Shown: piece after piece, positions 1-7,987 of the stretch
Layout: the number at the start of each line of letters is the position of its first letter
Position numbering within the stretch: the first letter of the stretch is position 1
Assembly: GCF_018531375.1 (NCBI RefSeq)
Contig: NZ_JAHBOH010000001.1
Span: 2,108,001 to 2,172,000 of the forward strand
Reading direction: 5' to 3'
DNA from: Cellulomonas fulva
Lineage (GTDB): Bacteria > Actinomycetota > Actinomycetes > Actinomycetales > Cellulomonadaceae
Length of the DNA stretch: 64,000 bases
Translations under genes and position numbers: made by a program
The notes under the pieces: generated by a model
What the model was told of the DNA's origin: nothing
Database searches by the model: none
What the model saw: the letters and a program-made list of their open reading frames with translations, nothing else

Positions 1-423
1 GGTGACGTTCTCCAGGATCGAGAACTTCACGCGCCACAGCACGAGCCACACGGCCAGCCCCGCGAACGGCACCCACAGGCGCCGCTCGACGCTGCTGGCG
101 AGCTCGAGCGCGAGGGCGATGCCCCCGATCTCCGCCGTGAGCGTGAGGATCGTGACCGCGAACGACGCGATCAGGTTGGCGCCGCCCATGCGTGGGCCCA
201 GGCGCTCGCGGATCACCTCGAACGTGGCCCGCCCGCTGACCGCGGCGACCCGGCCCGACATCTGCGCGAACAGGCAGATGCCGACCACGCCGACCAGCAC
301 GACCCACACCAGCGACGTGCCGAACCGCGCCCCGACGACCGCGTTGGTCACCAGGTCGCCGATGTCGACGAACCCGCCGATGGCGGTCAGCACGCCGAGC
401 GCGACGCCGAGGACGCGCTTCAT
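1..423 (-). CDS. Nramp-like divalent metal transporter, N-terminal part (runs off the window)
   Basis: The first 141 codons of a membrane transporter are visible; the rest lies beyond base 1. The protein begins MKRVLGVALGVL and has several hydrophobic helices, with the order of motifs expected of Nramp proton-coupled metal importers: a first helix ending in a metal-binding turn, a GQMSG/FAQMSGR-like second helix, and a TAEIGG helix. The usual DPGN metal ligand motif reads DIGD here, so the Asn ligand is replaced by Asp. This points to a divergent clade and perhaps different metal selectivity. Its ATG overlaps the stop of the upstream lipoprotein gene (ATGA), so the two are translationally coupled. 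Family assignment is good; substrate is unknown. Confidence 0.7.
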   Translation of the reverse strand, partial: MKRVLGVALGVLTAIGGFVDIGDLVTNAVVGARFGTSLVWVVLVGVVGICLFAQMSGRVAAVSGRATFEVIRERLGPRMGGANLIASFAVTILTLTAEIGGIALALELASSVERRLWVPFAGLAVWLVLWRVKFSILENVT

Positions 424-887
424 CTGCCGAGCTCCGTGGTGACCTGCTCGATCGCGTCGGCCGCGTCCTCGAGCGCGCCGCGCACCTGGGCCGTGGTGCT
501 CGTGGACGTGCCGTTGACCCACGCGCGCGTGTCCGCGACGGCGGCGGTCGCGTCCGCGACGGCCGCCAGCCCGCGGTCCCGCGCCGGCTGGTGGGGCAGG
601 TCCGGCATGTCGCGCGCCAGGGCGTCCTGCGCACCGCCGACGTCCCCGAGCGCGTCGGCCAGCGTGACGTCGGCGACGGGCGTCGTGGTCCGGTCCGTCT
701 CGACGAGCAGCACGACGAGCTCGGCCACGGCGACCCCCGACGCCGCCTCGTCGAGCGCGGACGTCAACGTCTCGACCGTGCGCCGGTCGGTGGCCGAGGG
801 CCCCCACGCGCAGCCGCCGAGGAGCAGCGCGGGGGCCAGGAGCGCCGCGGCGCCGCGGCACGCGTCCGACCTGCGAAGGAGCGGCAT
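420..887 (-). CDS. small secreted lipoprotein, function unknown
   Basis: This protein of about 155 residues starts with a basic n-region and hydrophobic core ending in a lipobox, LLLGGC, so it should be lipid-anchored outside the membrane. The mature part is Ala/Asp/Thr-rich and looks helical, with no recognised domain. It ends in an ATGA overlap with the Nramp-like transporter gene, which suggests co-translation and perhaps an accessory role in metal uptake; that role is inference only. A second in-frame ATG lies 9 nt upstream. The chosen start is favoured because an AGGATGG sequence precedes it at reasonable spacing. Confidence 0.6.
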   Translation of the reverse strand: MPLLRRSDACRGAAALLAPALLLGGCAWGPSATDRRTVETLTSALDEAASGVAVAELVVLLVETDRTTTPVADVTLADALGDVGGAQDALARDMPDLPHQPARDRGLAAVADATAAVADTRAWVNGTSTSTTAQVRGALEDAADAIEQVTTELGR

Positions 888-943
888 GCGGGCCATCCTG
901 GCCCCGGTGCCGCACCCTCGCACGTCGAGGTCGTCGCCCGGTG

Positions 944-1801
944 TCAGAACACCGGTTTGCCGCCCGTCACGCCGAGCACGGTGCCGGACACGTACGAGCC
1001 GGTGGTCGACGACGCGAGGAACACGAACGCCGGGGCCACCTCGGCGGGCTGGCCCGCGCGGCCCAGCGGCGTGTCCTGGCCGAACGACGCGACCTTCTCC
1101 GCGGGCTGCGTCGCCGGCTGCAGCGGGGTCCAGATGGGGCCGGGCGCCACGGCGTTCACCCGGATCCCCCGCGGGCCCAGCTCGGCGGCCAGGTTGACGG
1201 TGATGTTGTTGATCGCGGCCTTGGTGGACGCGTAGTCGACCAGGGCGCTCGACGGCTGGTACGCCTGGATCGACGAGCAGTTGACGATCGCGGAGCCCTC
1301 GCCCAGGTGCGGCAGCGCCTCCTGGGTGACCCAGTGCAGCGCGTACAGGTTGGTGCGCATGACGCGGTCGAGGTCGTCGGTCGTGACGTCCTCGAACGAG
1401 TCGCGGCGCGCCATCTGGTACCCAGCGTTGTTCACCAGCACGTCGAGCCCGTCGAGCCCCTCCACGGCCGTGCGGACGGCTCCGCGCGCGGTGTCCTCGT
1501 CGCGCAGGTCGCCCGGGACGAGCACGCACGTGCGCCCGGCCTCACGCACCCAGCGCGCGGTCTCGTCGGCGTCCTCCTGCTCCTCGGCGAGGTACCCGAT
1601 CGCGACGTCCGCGCCCTCGCGCGCGAACGCGATGGCGACCGCGCGGCCGATGCCGGAGTCCCCGCCGGTGACGAGCGCCCGGCGCCCCTCGAGCAGCCCG
1701 TGGCCGCGGTAGCTCTGCTCGCCGTGGTCGGGCCGGGGCTGCATCGGCTCCGTCAGGCCGGGGGGCTCCTGCTGCTGTGCGGGTCGGTCCTGGTCGGTCA
1801 T
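944..1801 (-). CDS. SDR family NAD(P)-dependent oxidoreductase
   Basis: A classical short-chain dehydrogenase of 285 residues. It shows the cofactor motif TGGDSGIG near residue 46, the structural NNAG motif, a catalytic Ser in VNCSS, and the catalytic pair YASTK. The roughly 40-residue hydrophilic N-terminal extension (Gln/Pro rich) and the C-terminal VSGTVLGVTGGKPVF are typical of the YghA/YdaD stress-associated group rather than of fatty-acid FabG. The physiological substrate cannot be read from sequence. A GGGAG ribosome-binding site precedes the ATG, and a TAGCGT -10 box lies about 100 nt upstream on this strand. It sits alone between the lipoprotein and nhaA genes. Confidence 0.85.
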   Translation of the reverse strand: MTDQDRPAQQQEPPGLTEPMQPRPDHGEQSYRGHGLLEGRRALVTGGDSGIGRAVAIAFAREGADVAIGYLAEEQEDADETARWVREAGRTCVLVPGDLRDEDTARGAVRTAVEGLDGLDVLVNNAGYQMARRDSFEDVTTDDLDRVMRTNLYALHWVTQEALPHLGEGSAIVNCSSIQAYQPSSALVDYASTKAAINNITVNLAAELGPRGIRVNAVAPGPIWTPLQPATQPAEKVASFGQDTPLGRAGQPAEVAPAFVFLASSTTGSYVSGTVLGVTGGKPVF

Positions 1802-1957
1802 GGTCGCTCCCGTCCACGCGGCGCTCGGCGCTCACGGGCCGCGTCCTGACCCCCGGCGTCCACGGGCCGGTGCTCGCTCCGCGGCCCACCGCGTGCCTCC
1901 ACGCTAGGCAGGGCCGCCGAGTCCGGCACGCCGGGCGGACCGGCGCGTGCGGCGCGG

Positions 1958-3280
1958 TCAGCCGCGCTCGCCCGCCGCCGGTGCGCCGATGGTCGCGAGG
2001 TCGCCGTCCGGCTGCCCGTCGTCGTTCATGTCCGACGAGCGCGCGCGCCGCGCGTCCAGCCGGAGCGTCACGCCGGCGCCCGTGGCCGCCGCCAACGAGG
2101 CGAGCAGCACCGCCACCTTGGCGCCCGCCGTGTGCGTGCCGTCCGGGAAGGAGAGCTCGGCGATCAGCAGCGAGACGGTGAAGCCGATGCCGGCCAGGAG
2201 GCCCACCGGCAGCAGGTCGCGCAGGCCGAGGCCCGCGGGCAGACGCAGCCGGGTGAACCGGGTCAGCAGCGCCGTCACGCCCAGGACGCCGACGACCTTG
2301 CCGACGACGAGGCCGGCGACGATCGCCGGCACCACCGCCTGCGCCAGGACGGCTCCGGGTCCGCCGCCGCCGACCACGGTGACGCCCGCCGCGAAGAACG
2401 CGAACACGGGCAGGGCCAGGCCGGAGGACCACGGCCGCCACGCGTGCTCGAACGTCACCGTGCGCGGTGCGGTCTCCCCGCGCACCGCCGTCGCGGGCAC
2501 GACGAGGCCCAGCGCGACGCCCGCGATGGTGGCGTGCACCCCGGACGCGTGCATGAGCACCCAGGTCGCGACCCCGACGGGGACGAGCAGGACGTACGCC
2601 GCGCGCCGCCGCCGCACCAGGACGGCGAACACCGCCACCCCGACCAGGGCCGCGGCGAGGTACGCGAGGTGGAGGGTGTCGGTGTAGAACACCGCGATGA
2701 CGACGATCGCGAGCAGGTCGTCGACCACCGCCAGCGTGAGCAGGAACGTCCGCAGCGCGACCGGGAGACCGCGTCCGAGGACGGCCAGCACGGCGAGGGC
2801 GAACGCGATGTCGGTCGCCGTGGGGATCGCCCACCCGTCCAGCGCGGTGGGGTCGCCGGCCGTCGAGACGACCGCGACGTACACGACCGCCGGGACCACC
2901 ATGCCGCCCACCGCGGCGAGCGCGGGGACGGCCGCGTGCCGCACGTCGCGCAGGCTGCCGTTGACGAGCTCCTGCTTGAGCTCGAGCCCGACGAGGAAGA
3001 AGAAGACCGCGAGGAGGCCGTCCGCGGCCCACGTCGCGAGGCTGAGGTCCAGGTGCCAGGCGGCGGGCCCGACGACGGTGGTGGAGAGGGCGGCGTACGA
3101 CTCGCGCCAGGGCGAGTTGGCCCAGACCAGCGCGGCCGCGGCGGCCAGCAGCAGCAGGATGCCACCGGTGCTCTCGGCCGAGACCCAGCGGGCGAGGCGG
3201 GCGCCGGGGCGCAGGGAAGGGCGCTGGGAAGGGCGCTGGGAAGGGCGCTGGGAAGGGCGCAGGGGAGCGGGGTACGTCAT
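1958..3280 (-). CDS. nhaA: Na+/H+ antiporter NhaA (first copy)
   Basis: A 440-residue polytopic membrane antiporter exchanging external protons for internal Na+. The ion-binding aspartate pair is visible as VVDDLLAI, the unwound-helix aspartate as TATDIAFA, and the conserved lysine region as VVGKVVGV. The C-terminal IGFTVSLLIAEL helix is also typical. The start is the ATG preceded by GGAG (9 nt spacing) rather than an upstream ATG without such a site. The cytoplasmic N-terminus carries a PSQR repeat encoded by a 12-bp tandem repeat. The C-terminal tail is hydrophilic and Asp-rich. A second, divergent NhaA is encoded about 20 kb away. Confidence 0.93.
   Translation of the reverse strand: MTYPAPLRPSQRPSQRPSQRPSLRPGARLARWVSAESTGGILLLLAAAAALVWANSPWRESYAALSTTVVGPAAWHLDLSLATWAADGLLAVFFFLVGLELKQELVNGSLRDVRHAAVPALAAVGGMVVPAVVYVAVVSTAGDPTALDGWAIPTATDIAFALAVLAVLGRGLPVALRTFLLTLAVVDDLLAIVVIAVFYTDTLHLAYLAAALVGVAVFAVLVRRRRAAYVLLVPVGVATWVLMHASGVHATIAGVALGLVVPATAVRGETAPRTVTFEHAWRPWSSGLALPVFAFFAAGVTVVGGGGPGAVLAQAVVPAIVAGLVVGKVVGVLGVTALLTRFTRLRLPAGLGLRDLLPVGLLAGIGFTVSLLIAELSFPDGTHTAGAKVAVLLASLAAATGAGVTLRLDARRARSSDMNDDGQPDGDLATIGAPAAGERG
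3207..3266. repeat. 12-bp tandem repeat inside nhaA
   Basis: Three perfect copies of GGGCGCTGGGAA (3219-3254), flanked on each side by a degenerate copy, encode the PSQR-PSQR-PSQR stretch in the cytoplasmic N-terminus of the antiporter. The period is a multiple of three, so copy-number change would keep the frame. Confidence 0.9.
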
Positions 3281-3408
3281 GGATGGGGACTCCGGTCGGG
3301 ATCGGGCTCCCGGCGGGGTCGCCGACGAGCCGCCGACCAGGCTTCCCGGCACTCCGCGGGCCATCGTACCGGCCGCACCTGCGGACCGCTCGGGTCGCGG
3401 CGTGGCGA

Positions 3409-3418
3409 GAAGCGCTTC
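3409..3418. promoter_or_regulatory. candidate LacI-type operator
   Basis: GAAGCGCTTC is a perfect 10-bp palindrome with the central CG step typical of LacI/GalR-family operators. It lies 72 nt upstream of the start of the sugar-binding lipoprotein gene, in the divergent region shared with nhaA. No LacI gene is adjacent, so the regulator would act in trans. Confidence 0.4.
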
Positions 3419-3489
3419 ATCCTGGCATCGGCGTCAAGAAGCCGGCGCTCTGGCGGCCCCTCACGGGGGGCGACGTCCGGAGGTCGGTC

Positions 3490-4881
3490 ATGGGTGTGCG
3501 CAGGATGTGGGCAGCGGGGGCGGCGGGGATGGTCGCGCTGGTGGCGGGGTGCGCGCAGGGGACGGGCGGGGGCGACGCCACCGAGCCCGCCTTCACCCCC
3601 GAGGCAACGATGTCCGGGTCGCTCCAGGTCATGGGGTTCGGGGCAGGCGACGAGATCGCCACGACGCGGTTGGACCGCGCGAAGGCCGAGCTCGACGGCG
3701 TCGACGTCAGCCTCGTCGAGGGCGACCTCGACATCCAGGCGTTCCTGTCGGCGGTCGCCGCGGGCGACCCGCCGGACATCGTCTACGCCAACCGGGACCA
3801 GATCGGGACGTTCGCGTCCCGCGGGGCCGTCGTCCCGCTCGACGAGTGCTACGCGAGCGAGGACATCGACCAGGACGCGTTCGTGGACGCGGCGTTGGAC
3901 CAGGTGACCTTCGGTGGCCACCTGTACGGCGTGCCGGAGTTCAACACGGTGCAGCTCGTCATGGCGGACGCCGGGCTCCTGAAGGACGCCGGCCTGACGC
4001 TCGACGACGTGAACGGCTCCGACTGGGCCGCGATCACGTCGGCGACCACCGCGCTGGCGCGCAGCGACGGCGGCAAGGTGTCGGTGATCGGGTACGACTC
4101 GAAGCTCCCGGAGTTCCTGCCGCTGTGGGCGCAGGCGAACGGCGCCGACCTCCTGTCCGACGACGGCCGGACCGCGCAGCTCGACTCGCCCGAGGTCCTC
4201 GAGGCGCTCGAGTTCGCCGTCGGCGTCTACGACGAGCAGGGCGGCTTCGCGGCGGTGAAGGCGACCCGCGACGCCGCGGACTTCTTCGGCGCCGGCAACC
4301 AGTTCGCGACGTCGACCCTCGGTGCGATGCCGATGGAGCAGTGGTACGTCAACGTGCTCAACGAGGTGTCTCCGGACGCCCCGATGGCGTTCGACGCGTT
4401 CCGCACGCCGGCGGGCGACCCGCTCGCGTACGCGACGGGGTCCGCGTGGGCGATCCCCGCGGGCAGCGGCAACCCCGCAGCGGCGTGCCGGTTCGCCGCC
4501 GTGATGACCCAGCAGGACAGCTGGCTCGCCTCCGCCCGGGCCCGCGCGGAGGCGCGGGAGGCCGACGGGCTCGCCTTCACCGGCATCCTCACCGGCAACG
4601 AGAAGGCGGACCAGCAGATCCGCGACGAGCTGGTGGACGTGACGGACGAGCCCTGGGCCTCGGGCGTCGAGGCGATGTACGAGGCCAACGACCACACGTT
4701 CACGCTGCCGGCCAACCCCGCGGACAGCGAGTTCAAGGCTGCCTGGCAGGACGCCGTGAACCGGGTGCTGAACGGTCAGCAGGACGCCGCGGCGGCGATG
4801 GCCCAGGCTCAGGAGGAGGCGCAGGCGGCGCTGGACAAGGCGTGGGCGAGGTGGGACGACTCGTCGGCGTCGGAGCAGTGA
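3490..4881 (+). CDS. ABC transporter sugar-binding lipoprotein
   Basis: A 463-residue extracellular solute-binding protein of the carbohydrate (family 1) type. It has a short basic N-terminus and a lipobox ending VALVAGC, then a periplasmic-binding fold with typical stretches such as PPDIVYANRDQIG and LYGVPEFNTVQLV. It delivers an unknown sugar to the two permeases that follow directly. The ATG was chosen because a CGGAGG site lies 6 nt upstream; in-frame codons further upstream lack one. A GTG permease start follows one base after the stop. The C-terminus is an Ala/Gln-rich helix. No ATPase gene is present in the operon. Confidence 0.9.
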   Translation: MGVRRMWAAGAAGMVALVAGCAQGTGGGDATEPAFTPEATMSGSLQVMGFGAGDEIATTRLDRAKAELDGVDVSLVEGDLDIQAFLSAVAAGDPPDIVYANRDQIGTFASRGAVVPLDECYASEDIDQDAFVDAALDQVTFGGHLYGVPEFNTVQLVMADAGLLKDAGLTLDDVNGSDWAAITSATTALARSDGGKVSVIGYDSKLPEFLPLWAQANGADLLSDDGRTAQLDSPEVLEALEFAVGVYDEQGGFAAVKATRDAADFFGAGNQFATSTLGAMPMEQWYVNVLNEVSPDAPMAFDAFRTPAGDPLAYATGSAWAIPAGSGNPAAACRFAAVMTQQDSWLASARARAEAREADGLAFTGILTGNEKADQQIRDELVDVTDEPWASGVEAMYEANDHTFTLPANPADSEFKAAWQDAVNRVLNGQQDAAAAMAQAQEEAQAALDKAWARWDDSSASEQ

Positions 4882-4882
4882 C

Positions 4883-5848
4883 GTGACGACGAGCACCGCC
4901 GCCCCCGTCCGCACCCAGGACGTCGGACGGCGCACGCGCCGGCGGTCGTCCCTGGAGCGGCGCTACTCGCGGGCCGCCTGGTGGTTCATCAGCCCGTGGC
5001 TGGTCGGCTTCCTGGTCTTCACGGCGTGGCCGATGATCTACAGCGCCTACCTGTCGTTCACCGACTACGACGTCATCAACGACCCGCAGCTGGTCGGCTG
5101 GGCCAACTACCAGGAGCTGTTCAGCGACCCGAAGGTCGCGTTGGCGCTGCAGAACACGCTGGTCTACGCCGCGCTGGCCGTGCCGGCCCACATCCTCCTG
5201 GCCCTGGGGCTCGCGCTCCTGCTCGACCAGGCCTCGCGGCGCGCGTCGGGCTTCTTCCGCACGGCGTTCTTCCTGCCGAAGATGACGCCACCCGTCGCGA
5301 TCGGGGTGCTGCTGATCCTGCTGTTCAACGGGCAGCGGGGGGCCGTCAACACCGTGCTGGGCTGGTTCGGCATCACCGGCCCGGCCTGGACCACCGACCC
5401 GGCGTGGGTCAAGCCGGGGCTCGTGCTGATGGGGCTGTGGACCGTGGGCTCGACGGTGATCATCCTGCTCGCCGCCCTGCGGGGCGTGCCGACCGACCTC
5501 TACGACGCCGCGCGCGTCGACGGAGCGGGGTTCTGGCGCCGCACGAGGGCGGTGACGCTGCCCATGATCAGCGGCCCGCTGTTCTTCGTCGTCGTCGTCA
5601 ACACGATCGCGGCGCTCCAGATGTTCACCGAGGCGTACACCGCGTACTTCGGCTCGGGCAACACCACCTACTCCAACGACGCGGCCCTGTTCTACGTCAT
5701 CTACCTCTTCCAGCAGGCCTTCGAGTTCCTGCACATGGGGTACGCCTCGGCGCTCGCCTGGCTGCTGTTCCTGGTGATCATGGCGATCACCGGGATCCAG
5801 GTGCTGGTCAGCCGACGCCTGGTCTACTACGAGGGCGAGGCACGATGA
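4883..5848 (+). CDS. sugar ABC transporter permease (MalF type)
   Basis: A 321-residue inner-membrane permease with about six hydrophobic helices after a basic N-terminal tail. The cytoplasmic EAA loop that contacts the ATPase is seen as YDAARVDGAGFWRRTRAVTLP. It starts with GTG one base after the stop of the binding protein gene and overlaps the second permease by ATGA, so the three genes form a tight operon. The substrate cannot be determined. It probably uses a shared MsiK-type ATPase encoded elsewhere, as is known for many actinobacterial sugar importers. Confidence 0.9.
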   Translation: MTTSTAAPVRTQDVGRRTRRRSSLERRYSRAAWWFISPWLVGFLVFTAWPMIYSAYLSFTDYDVINDPQLVGWANYQELFSDPKVALALQNTLVYAALAVPAHILLALGLALLLDQASRRASGFFRTAFFLPKMTPPVAIGVLLILLFNGQRGAVNTVLGWFGITGPAWTTDPAWVKPGLVLMGLWTVGSTVIILLAALRGVPTDLYDAARVDGAGFWRRTRAVTLPMISGPLFFVVVVNTIAALQMFTEAYTAYFGSGNTTYSNDAALFYVIYLFQQAFEFLHMGYASALAWLLFLVIMAITGIQVLVSRRLVYYEGEAR

Positions 5849-6759
5849 CCACCGCACCCGCCGTGCCGACCCCGGTCATCGAGCAGCCCCCGACGGACGG
5901 CCCACGCACCCGGCAGCGGCGCGTGCCGCCCGCGCGCCGGGTCGGTCGCGTCCTCGTCGTCGTCGCGCTGCTCCTGGCGACCGCCGCCTTCGTGTACCCG
6001 TTCGTGTGGCTGCTCTCGGCGTCCTTCAAGCCGCGCGGCGACGTGTTCGACAACCGGCTGTGGCCGCGGACGTGGACGTTCCAGAACTACCTGGACGTCT
6101 GGCAGACCGCGCCCATGGCGACCTGGTTGGTGAACACCGTCATCGTGACCGTGCTGGCCGCGACCACGGTCACCGCGACGTCCGCGATGGTCGCCTGGGG
6201 CTTCGCGCACTTCCGGTTCCGGGGCCGCAACGTCCTGTTCGGGCTGGTCCTGGCGACGATGATGCTGCCGGGTGCTGTGACCATGGTGCCCACCTACCTG
6301 ATCTGGAAGCAGCTCGGCTTCGTCGGGACGCTGGTGCCGCTGTGGGGGCAGAACCTGTTCGCGAGCGCGTTCTACGTCTTCCTGCTGCGGCAGTTCTTCC
6401 TCGCCCTGCCCCGGGAGCTGTTCGAGGCGGCGCGCCTCGACGGGGCGGGGCCGTGGCGCGTGTTCACGCGGATCGCGGTCCCGCTCTGCCGGCCGGCGCT
6501 GGTGCTCACGCTGCTCTTCGAGGTACAGGCGGCGTGGACCGACCTGATGCGGCCGCTGATCTACCTGCAGGACTCCTCGACGTTCACCGTGCCGCGGGGG
6601 CTCAAGGCGCTGCTCGACCAGTTCGGCTTCGGCGGTGAGTGGCACTGGGAGATCGTCGTGACCGCGAGCGTCATCACCACCCTGCCGATGATCCTGCTGT
6701 TCTTCTTCGGTCAGAAGCACTTCATCCAGGGCATCGCCACCACCGGCTCGAAGGGCTGA
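5845..6759 (+). CDS. sugar ABC transporter permease (MalG type)
   Basis: A 304-residue permease, partner of the preceding MalF-type protein. The EAA loop is visible as FEAARLDGAGPWRVFTRIAVP, and the protein ends in a hydrophobic helix followed by GQKHFIQGIATTGSKG, the usual C-terminus of MalG-like subunits. The ATG overlaps the upstream stop (ATGA). A GC-rich hairpin directly follows the gene, marking the end of the operon, and the next gene is convergent. Substrate unknown. Confidence 0.9.
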   Translation: MTTAPAVPTPVIEQPPTDGPRTRQRRVPPARRVGRVLVVVALLLATAAFVYPFVWLLSASFKPRGDVFDNRLWPRTWTFQNYLDVWQTAPMATWLVNTVIVTVLAATTVTATSAMVAWGFAHFRFRGRNVLFGLVLATMMLPGAVTMVPTYLIWKQLGFVGTLVPLWGQNLFASAFYVFLLRQFFLALPRELFEAARLDGAGPWRVFTRIAVPLCRPALVLTLLFEVQAAWTDLMRPLIYLQDSSTFTVPRGLKALLDQFGFGGEWHWEIVVTASVITTLPMILLFFFGQKHFIQGIATTGSKG

Positions 6760-6769
6760 GACCGCCGTC

Positions 6770-6796
6770 GGCCCGGTGCCCGGCGGGCGCCGGGCC
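6770..6796. terminator. hairpin between convergent genes
   Basis: GGCCCGG pairs with CCGGGCC around a GC-rich loop directly after the sugar permease stop and before the end of the convergent DUF2231 gene. It has no T-run, as is common in high-GC actinobacteria. Confidence 0.5.
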
Positions 6797-6819
6797 GGTG
6801 CGGGTCGCGTGCTCGTCGG

Positions 6820-7422
6820 TCAGCGGGACGCCGTCGGCGGGACGGGCTCGTGCGGGTCGACGAGGGGCGCGCGCCGGACCAGGGTGAGGTGCCCGCCGAG
6901 GTAGCCGCCGACGCCCGCGACGGTGCCGCCGGCCAGCGCCAGCGCGACGCCGACCGTGTGCCGACCCCGCCGTCGCGCGAGCCACGACCCGGCGTAGAAC
7001 GCGGTCGCGGTCGCGTTGGCGGCGGCGTGCACCACGCCGACGCGCCGCACGCGCTCGTCGAGCGGCTCGCTCGCGCGCCAGTCGGCCAGTCCCGTCAGCA
7101 CCGTGGGGGCGGCGGCGAGGACGCCGAGGCCGACCAGTCGCTGCGACGCGCGTCGGCCCGCCACGGGGGCCAGCAGGTCCAGCGCGCTGGCCGACACCCA
7201 CATCCCGATCGGCACGTCGGTCAGCAGGGGGTGGGCGGCGTGGCCGAGGGGGACGCCGCGCAGCAGGGCCTGCAGGCGCGGCTGCGCGAGGACGCGGTCC
7301 GCCACCCCGCGCAGCGCCGCTGCCGGCGAGTCGAGCGCGGCGCGCGACTCGATCGCGTCGGTGGCGCGCAGGAGCGCGGACTCGAGCTGCTCCTCCGGTG
7401 CGGCGGGGGACGACGTGGTCAC
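6820..7422 (-). CDS. DUF2231 family membrane protein
   Basis: A 200-residue protein with four hydrophobic segments in the C-terminal two thirds. The stretch LGHAAHPLLTDVPIGMW is the recognisable core of DUF2231 proteins, which are small membrane proteins of uncertain role, sometimes proposed to bind heme or metal through the conserved histidine. The N-terminal 65 residues are hydrophilic and helical. It lies 28 bases downstream of a 54-residue protein gene on the same strand, so the two may be co-transcribed. No function is assigned. Confidence 0.8.
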   Translation of the reverse strand: MTTSSPAAPEEQLESALLRATDAIESRAALDSPAAALRGVADRVLAQPRLQALLRGVPLGHAAHPLLTDVPIGMWVSASALDLLAPVAGRRASQRLVGLGVLAAAPTVLTGLADWRASEPLDERVRRVGVVHAAANATATAFYAGSWLARRRGRHTVGVALALAGGTVAGVGGYLGGHLTLVRRAPLVDPHEPVPPTASR

Positions 7423-7450
7423 GGGACCTCCTGGAACGGGTGCGGGCGGG

Positions 7451-7615
7451 TCACGAGCGGCGGACCAGCCGCCAGGTCACCGCGTGACCGTGGTCCGCGG
7501 GCATCACGGCGCCGGCCGGCACCCTCGCCGTCGCCGACGGCCTGCTCACCACCTGCCAGACACCGGTCACCGTGCACGTCTGCCCGCTGCGGGCGATCAC
7601 TCCAGAGCTGTCCAT
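7451..7615 (-). CDS. conserved-looking 54-residue protein
   Basis: A short protein starting MDSSGVIARSGQTCTVTGVW and ending VTWRLVRRS. A GAGGAC site sits 5 nt before the ATG. The spacing of Gly, Cys, Trp, Pro and the final Trp-x-Leu resembles small proteins, seen in many bacteria, in which a GQ-x-C-x-x-x-G-x-W turn is followed by a P-x-x-x-G-x-x-V-x-W-x-L strand; this is a resemblance from memory, not a firm family call. It contains a single cysteine. It lies just upstream of the DUF2231 gene and downstream of the CDGSH gene on the same strand. Confidence 0.55.
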   Translation of the reverse strand: MDSSGVIARSGQTCTVTGVWQVVSRPSATARVPAGAVMPADHGHAVTWRLVRRS

Positions 7616-7744
7616 GACGTCCTCGTCCCGGACTCGTGGGGGCCGTGACGAGCCGTGACTTGACCCGCCGACCCGCTGCCGTGAGCCCGAGCGTCGCATC
7701 CCGTGGCGCCCACCGCACGTCGAGAGGCGTGCCGATCTCGCCGT

Positions 7745-7987
7745 TCACGCCGGGCCGGCGACCGTGCCAGGCGAGGGGCGCACGACCTTGTGGCTGCCGT
7801 CGCACCACGGCGCGATGGTCGAGGCGTCGCACCGGCACAGCGCGACGACCGCGCGCCGCACCGCCCGGCGCTCGCCGTCCGGTGAGACCACCTCGTCGGC
7901 GCCCCGCACCAGCAGCGGCCCGCCCGGGCACTCGCTCGCCCGAATGTCCTCGTCGCGCGCGGCCCGCGGCTCCCAGACCGGCGTCAC
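7745..7987 (-). CDS. CDGSH iron-sulfur domain protein
   Basis: An 80-residue protein with a complete CDGSH [2Fe-2S] motif near its C-terminus: CRCDASTIAPWCDGSH provides three Cys and one His ligand. Such proteins carry a redox-active, labile cluster. Translation starts at a GTG that overlaps the stop of the upstream redox-enzyme gene (GTGA), so the two are coupled and probably work together, for example in iron or redox handling; the partnership is inferred from this arrangement. Starting further upstream would place the N-terminus inside the neighbouring gene, so that was rejected. Confidence 0.88.
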   Translation of the reverse strand: MTPVWEPRAARDEDIRASECPGGPLLVRGADEVVSPDGERRAVRRAVVALCRCDASTIAPWCDGSHKVVRPSPGTVAGPA

